Shown: positions 17,991 through 19,382 of the stretch, one piece after another
How positions within the stretch are numbered: position 1 is the first letter of the stretch
How the letters are laid out: each line of letters starts with the position of its first letter
Origin: Verrucomicrobiaceae bacterium
GTDB lineage: Bacteria > Verrucomicrobiota > Verrucomicrobiia > Verrucomicrobiales > Verrucomicrobiaceae
DNA: 19,382 bases
Reading direction: 5' to 3'
NCBI GenBank assembly: GCA_016713035.1
Contig: JADJPW010000017.1
Coordinates: 1-19,382 of the forward strand
The notes under the pieces: generated by a model
What the model saw: the letters and a program-made list of their open reading frames with translations, nothing else
What the model was told of the DNA's origin: nothing
The model's database searches: none
Position numbers and translations under genes: made by a program

Positions 17991-18200
17991 CCCGGAAGCG
18001 GGCGACCCAAAAACGGCCGTAGCGCAGCCTCACCCGGAAGCGGGCGACCCAAAAGCGGCATGCAGCCCCACCCGCGAAGCGAGCGACCCAAAAACGGCGA
18101 TACGCGGCCCCACCCGGAAGCGGGCAGACTCAAAAAGGTACGCGGCCTCACCCGGTAGCGGGGCTCAAAACGGCGGAATGCGCATGCCACCGGAAGCGGG
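17991..18200. repeat. Degenerate tandem repeat, about 40-bp unit with CCCGGAAGCGGG core
   Basis: Six copies of a core CCCGGAAGCGGG start at 17991, 18033, 18071 (CCCGCGAAGCGAG variant), 18113, 18151 (CCCGGTAGCGGG variant) and about 18189 (ACCGGAAGCGGG variant). Spacings are about 42, 38, 42, 38 and 39 bp. Each core is a small inverted repeat (CCCG-GAAG-CGGG) and is usually followed by CGACCCAAAAACGGC and a more variable 10-15 bp. Units are not all multiples of three, which argues against a protein repeat, although sequencing indels blur this. The flanks are the FN3-like remnant and a stem-loop. It could be a short palindromic-repeat cluster of the REP kind or a satellite; no transposase is in view. 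Confidence 0.75.
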
Positions 18201-18235
18201 CGACCCGCATGCGTCCGTTCCGGTCCAAAACCTGT

Positions 18236-18254
18236 TAAGGCTGAGCCAGCCTTA
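18236..18254. repeat. Small stem-loop, perfect 7-bp stem
   Basis: TAAGGCT (18236-18242) and AGCCTTA (18248-18254) are perfect inverted copies around a 5-nt loop. No T-run follows on the plus strand, and only a distant TTTT follows on the minus strand, so it is a weak terminator candidate at best. Confidence 0.4.
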
Positions 18255-18364
18255 TCCCCACCGGGACTTGCCCTGGGACCCTGTTTATCTTGTGGCACGC
18301 CGCAAACCAGCACATCCGCCGCCGAACTCCTCCAATACGATTTCACGACCCAGAACCTGAATAA

Positions 18365-18505
18365 GTGCAGGCTCGGCGCATTCCTAAAACACTCCGTGAG
18401 TCGTTTTACCCGGAAGTGGAAGAAAAGACGGTTCATTTTCGTGGGCTGGAGGAGCGGAGTTTCAAGCGTTACATCGTTACCGCCGCCGGCGTGGGCTTTG
18501 TCTAG
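18365..18505 (+). CDS. Possible small ORF, unrecognised
   Basis: From GTG 18365 (a TAA lies directly upstream in frame) an open frame of 46 codons reads VQARRIPKTLRESFYPEVEE, KTVHFRGLEERSFKRYIVTA and AGVGFV, ending at TAG 18503-18505. The amino-acid mix is balanced and charged, unlike the shadow frames around it, which suggests real or formerly real coding sequence. There is no clear ribosome-binding site, and the start could lie further upstream if an indel is present. The last part (KRYIVTAAGVGFV) could equally be the N-terminus of a signal peptide or Tat-less exported protein whose continuation is lost. I cannot name a family. Confidence 0.25.
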   Translation: MQARRIPKTLRESFYPEVEEKTVHFRGLEERSFKRYIVTAAGVGFV

Positions 18506-18574
18506 GGCGCTGCAGGCGCGGGGGCCAGAATTTCCGCCCTTTGCGCACGGTGTGTTAACGCTGCGGGCGGTGTG
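18506..18574. other. Short GC-rich gap, nothing recognised
   Basis: Neither strand shows a convincing gene, promoter or repeat here. It separates the possible small ORF from the unrecognised minus-strand coding stretch. Confidence 0.3.
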
Positions 18575-18910
18575 TGAGTGCGCTCAGCCGCCCACGAAGA
18601 AGAGGCAGGCGTAGCCGGCAGACGGGCGTCTGCGCCTCGCCCAGGGATAGGCAGGTCTGCGCAGGCGGCACGCCACTCGGCTCCATGGGGCTCGATACTG
18701 CGGCGGCGTCCGCAGCGGTGATGATGGCGATGAGATGGGCGAACCGTGCTTCAGGGTGCGCTCGACCTGGCCATCGAACTCTCGCAGGCGTGGATTGAAG
18801 GTCGTGCGGCACTGGCCGTAATGGGCGTAGCCTGCGGTGCTGCGTGACGCAAATTCCTCGATGCGCAGGAGCCGCATCATGCCTGGGGCTCGAGTTTTCC
18901 AACCAACCAC
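18575..18910 (-). CDS. Unrecognised minus-strand coding stretch, frameshifted
   Basis: I do not recognise this protein. On the minus strand, MMRLLRIEEFASRSTAGYAH then YGQCRTTFNPRLREFDGQVE and RTLKHGSPIS (about 18880-18735) looks like genuine protein: charged, helix-prone and mostly ending codons in G or C. A frame change near 18735 then allows IAIITAADAAAVSSPMEPSG followed by VPPAQTCLSLGEAQTPVC (to about 18615). Candidate stops lie at 18555 or 18584 depending on frame. No signal peptide, membrane segment or known active-site motif is seen. It lies just downstream of the serine acetyltransferase on the same strand and could be its operon partner, which does not by itself indicate function. Confidence 0.35.
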
Positions 18911-18986
18911 GGGCGCTGGCCTCGGAGCCTCATCGCGATGAGTGCCGTCGTTGGTTTCGTGCGGTGGCTCGGGCGGGGGTGCGTTT

Positions 18987-19382
18987 TCACGCGAGGAGCG
19001 CAGCAGGGACCACTGCGGCTGGCGGTGAAGTCAAAAAGAGTGGGAGAATGAGCATGGTGCGTCGGGTGCTTTTTCGTTTGCACCGGGTGCTCCTGCTGAC
19101 CGAGTGCGTAGAGCATGTCGGGCGGGACGCTTTCGAGGATGAAAACATTCGCGCCGATGGTGCTGCGGGCTCGATGACGGTGTGTCCTGCACCGACGATG
19201 GTGGCGATACCACGCGGCACAGACGGTGACGTGTCTTCGAGCGTCCGGTGGCGCTTTCCCGCGTAGGGCCTGCCCGGCCGCGAGTGAGCGTGCGACGAAG
19301 GCCCACGCCCTGGTAAGTTTCTGTGATTGCCGAGGCTGGGCGGTCTCACCGATGACGACGCCGGTGCCGTGGTCGATGAAGA
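18987..19382 (-). CDS. cysE: Serine O-acetyltransferase, 3' part (5' end outside window), frameshifted
   Basis: Read on the minus strand from the right edge: FIDHGTGVVIGETA (19381-19340), then after indels VARSLAAGQALRGK (about 19295-19250), RHPTLEDHVTV-like text, and ARSTIGANVFILESVPPDML (about 19170-19110), YALGQQEH and VQTKKHP. Known: DHGTGVVIGETA holds the catalytic His of serine acetyltransferases and is part of the left-handed beta-helix of hexapeptide repeats; GANVFILESVPPD is the cofactor-side loop near the C-terminus. The enzyme makes O-acetylserine for cysteine synthesis. The N-terminal helical domain lies beyond the window. The end is uncertain: the stop at 18987-18989 gives a short tail, while another frame reads LFDFTA near 19030 and continues to 18877. 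Confidence 0.82.
   Translation of the reverse strand, partial: SSSTTAPASSSVRPPSLGNHRNLPGRGPSSHAHSRPGRPYAGKRHRTLEDTSPSVPRGIATIVGAGHTVIEPAAPSARMFSSSKASRPTCSTHSVSRSTRCKRKSTRRTMLILPLFLTSPPAAVVPAALLA

Noticed and set aside
17991..18200. CRISPR array
   Set aside because: The repeated core is only about 12-27 bp and degenerate, intervening parts are about 10-15 bp and partly similar to each other, and no cas gene is present.
1..19382. tRNA or rRNA genes
   Set aside because: No tRNA-like set of conserved arms or rRNA-like conserved segments was noticed on either strand, although an eye scan can miss a tRNA.

Overview
The window looks like a high-GC chromosome fragment from a member of the Verrucomicrobiota (PVC superphylum). 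This rests on gene content: a DUF4838 protein with a CBM9-like domain, two tandem formylglycine-type sulfatases, a PL14-like lyase and a DUF1501 protein, a set typical of glycan-degrading Verrucomicrobiota and Planctomycetota. No rRNA or marker gene confirms it. Almost every recognisable gene is broken by several single-base frame changes, although total gene lengths match their families. I read this as indel error in an uncorrected long-read assembly, so most genes are annotated as full-length spans with frameshifts. Reading frames were joined by eye from family patterns; no search was run.

Layout. 1-2404 (+): 3' part of a DUF4838/CBM9-like/TPR protein. 2469-3208 (+): a VapBC toxin-antitoxin pair with an ATGA overlap. 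3205-3480 (+): a shortened polysaccharide deacetylase remnant. 3501-7977 (+): a likely operon of a PhyH-type dioxygenase, two sulfatases and a PL14-like lyase. 7984-9397 (-): a Tat-exported DUF1501 protein that converges on that operon. 9573-9775 (+): a small basic hypothetical protein. 9782-10580 (-): a MoaD-like protein and a hypoxanthine phosphoribosyltransferase, divergent across 21 bp from pdxH (10602-11243, +). 11263-13431 (-): a RecD2-type helicase. 13575-about 14155 (+): a lipoprotein. 14160-16361 (+): a P1B-type metal ATPase with P1B-4-like SPC and HEGT motifs. 16419-about 17515 (+): alanine racemase.

From 17500 the character changes to a non-coding or decayed stretch. It holds a large imperfect hairpin (17523-17640), a fibronectin-III-like C-terminal remnant on the minus strand, a degenerate tandem repeat of about 40 bp (17991-18200), a small stem-loop, a possible small ORF and an unrecognised minus-strand coding stretch. 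The window closes with the 3' part of a serine acetyltransferase (-).

The left half is best explained as degradation of sulfated, probably uronate-containing polysaccharide outside the cytoplasm. The sulfatases remove sulfate esters, the lyase-like protein may cut the backbone, and the DUF4838/CBM9 protein may bind or process glycan. The middle is housekeeping: purine salvage, a sulfur-carrier-like protein, PLP synthesis, DNA repair, metal efflux and D-alanine synthesis. I found no convincing new multi-gene system. The hairpin and the tandem-repeat stretch are the least explained parts.
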